From NCBI RefSeq assembly GCF_014596745.1, contig NZ_JABTCF010000019.1, forward strand, positions 1-45,097: DNA of 45,097 bases, given 5' to 3'. Below the pieces are notes generated by a model, which worked only from the letters and a program-made list of their open reading frames with translations, made no database searches and was not told the DNA's origin. The translations under genes were made by a program, and so were the position numbers. This document shows, one piece after another, positions 44,213 to 45,097 of this stretch; within the stretch, counting starts at the first letter, position 1, and each line of letters starts with the position of its first letter. The DNA comes from Maribacter aquimaris. GTDB taxonomy: Bacteria > Bacteroidota > Bacteroidia > Flavobacteriales > Flavobacteriaceae.

Positions 44213-44962
44213 ATGAATCTGACGCTTAAAATTTGGAGACAAAAAGGACCACAGGATAAAGGCAAGATGGTCGATTACAAGGTGTCTGAAATTTCAGAAC
44301 ATATGTCCTTCCTGGAAATGATGGATGTTTTGAATGAACAGCTTGTAAATTCTGGCGAAGAACCTGTAGCATTTGACCATGATTGCCGTGAAGGTATTTG
44401 TGGCATGTGCTCCTTACATATAAATGGAGAAGCCCACGGCCCTGACAGGGGTATCACTACCTGTCAATTGCACATGAGAATGTTCAAGGACGGTGACACC
44501 ATAACCATTGAACCATGGAGAGCCAAGGCATTTCCCGTTATCAAGGATTTGGTAGTGGATAGAACTGCCTTTGAGCGTATTCAACAGGCCGGTGGTTATA
44601 TTTCAGTGAACACTTCAGGAAACACCCAGGATGCCAATTCCATTCCTATTCCAAAACACGCTGCTGATGAGGCTATGGATGCCGCAGCCTGTATCGGATG
44701 TGGCGCATGTGTGGCTAGTTGTAAAAACTCTTCCGCCATGTTGTTCGTCGGAGCAAAAGTTTCACAATTTGCACTTTTGCCCCAGGGACAAGTTGAAGCC
44801 GTAGACCGAGTCAAGAATATGGTAGCCCAAATGGATTTGGAAGGCTTTGGAAACTGTACCAATACCGGTGCTTGTGAAGTTGAATGTCCTAAGGGAATCA
44901 CCTTGGAGAACATTGCCAGAATGAACCGCGAATTGGTGAAAGCGAACCTTATAAAGTTCTAA
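44213..44962 (+). CDS. sdhB: Succinate dehydrogenase/fumarate reductase iron-sulfur subunit
   Basis: The electron-transfer subunit, 249 residues. The N-terminal plant-type ferredoxin domain has the [2Fe-2S] motif [12 protein letters not shown] with the later Cys in TTCQLHM. The C-terminal domain has the [15 protein letters not shown] motif and [15 protein letters not shown] for the [4Fe-4S] and [3Fe-4S] centres. It follows sdhA by 77 bases. A strong terminator lies 67 bases after its stop, closing the operon. Confidence 0.97.
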   Translation: MNLTLKIWRQKGPQDKGKMVDYKVSEISEHMSFLEMMDVLNEQLVNSGEEPVAFDHDCREGICGMCSLHINGEAHGPDRGITTCQLHMRMFKDGDTITIEPWRAKAFPVIKDLVVDRTAFERIQQAGGYISVNTSGNTQDANSIPIPKHAADEAMDAAACIGCGACVASCKNSSAMLFVGAKVSQFALLPQGQVEAVDRVKNMVAQMDLEGFGNCTNTGACEVECPKGITLENIARMNRELVKANLIKF

Positions 44963-45029
44963 TCACCTTTCTTTTATTGTCTAGTCCTAAATAACCGTTA
45001 CAGGTTTATGGATTAAAAATAGTTTAATT

Positions 45030-45064
45030 AAGCTCAACGAGGATATCCTCGTTGAGCTTTTTTG
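45030..45064 (+). terminator. Intrinsic terminator of the sdhCAB operon
   Basis: Perfect palindrome AAGCTCAACGAGGAT / ATCCTCGTTGAGCTT (45030-45044 and 45045-45059), continuing into a T run. Strong stem. Confidence 0.92.
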
Positions 45065-45097
45065 ATTTATACGTTCTCATTTGTATTTTTTGTTGTT

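Overview
The window looks like a chromosomal segment of a marine-type member of the Bacteroidota, most likely family Flavobacteriaceae. The protein sequences have flavobacterial character. The SUF iron-sulfur cluster is followed by DUF2480 and DUF3078 genes, an order I know from that family. There are many perfect or near-perfect Bacteroidota promoter elements (TAnnTTTG at -7, often with TTG about 17-22 bases upstream), and Shine-Dalgarno sequences are largely absent.

Layout. 1-5820 holds heme synthesis genes (hemF, hemB) around a lipoprotein gene and a large DEAH helicase gene. The hemF reading frame is unusual: it runs unbroken to the left edge and carries a 67-residue tandem repeat in front of the normal enzyme. 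5840-12093 is housekeeping: a serine hydrolase, a DUF21/CBS membrane protein, Ogt, a PolB-like exonuclease, an EEP-family enzyme and HflX. 12094-13671 has no protein gene. It holds four near-identical 318-base units in tandem, each made of promoter, structured RNA of about 167 nt and terminator, plus a fifth diverged copy. 13672-21224 (minus) is DUF3078 (own promoter), DUF2480 and the SUF assembly operon (sufA-B-C-D-S-E and a DUF59 gene). 21455-28081 has glucan phosphorylase, thiL, a zinc-ribbon protein, brnQ, a small membrane protein and a sodium:solute symporter. 28110-32512 is more accessory and partly decayed: a short gene remnant, a TetR regulator with a carboxymuconolactone-decarboxylase target and matching operators, a SulP transporter, and a broken GH53 galactanase with a remnant upstream. 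32516-41113 has an M24 aminopeptidase, a large BNR-repeat protein, a cyclophilin lipoprotein, a ThuA protein, and a RimK/aspartoacylase pair. 41430-44962 is the sdhCAB operon with a strong promoter and terminator.

The two most interesting things are the tandem small-RNA array with its fifth relative, and the in-frame repeat domain fused to HemF. In the array, the distance from promoter to a conserved CCTACTTAA element is exactly 136 bases in all five copies, and stems are kept by compensatory changes. In HemF, differences between repeat copies are mostly synonymous in the hemF frame, so the repeats appear to be translated.
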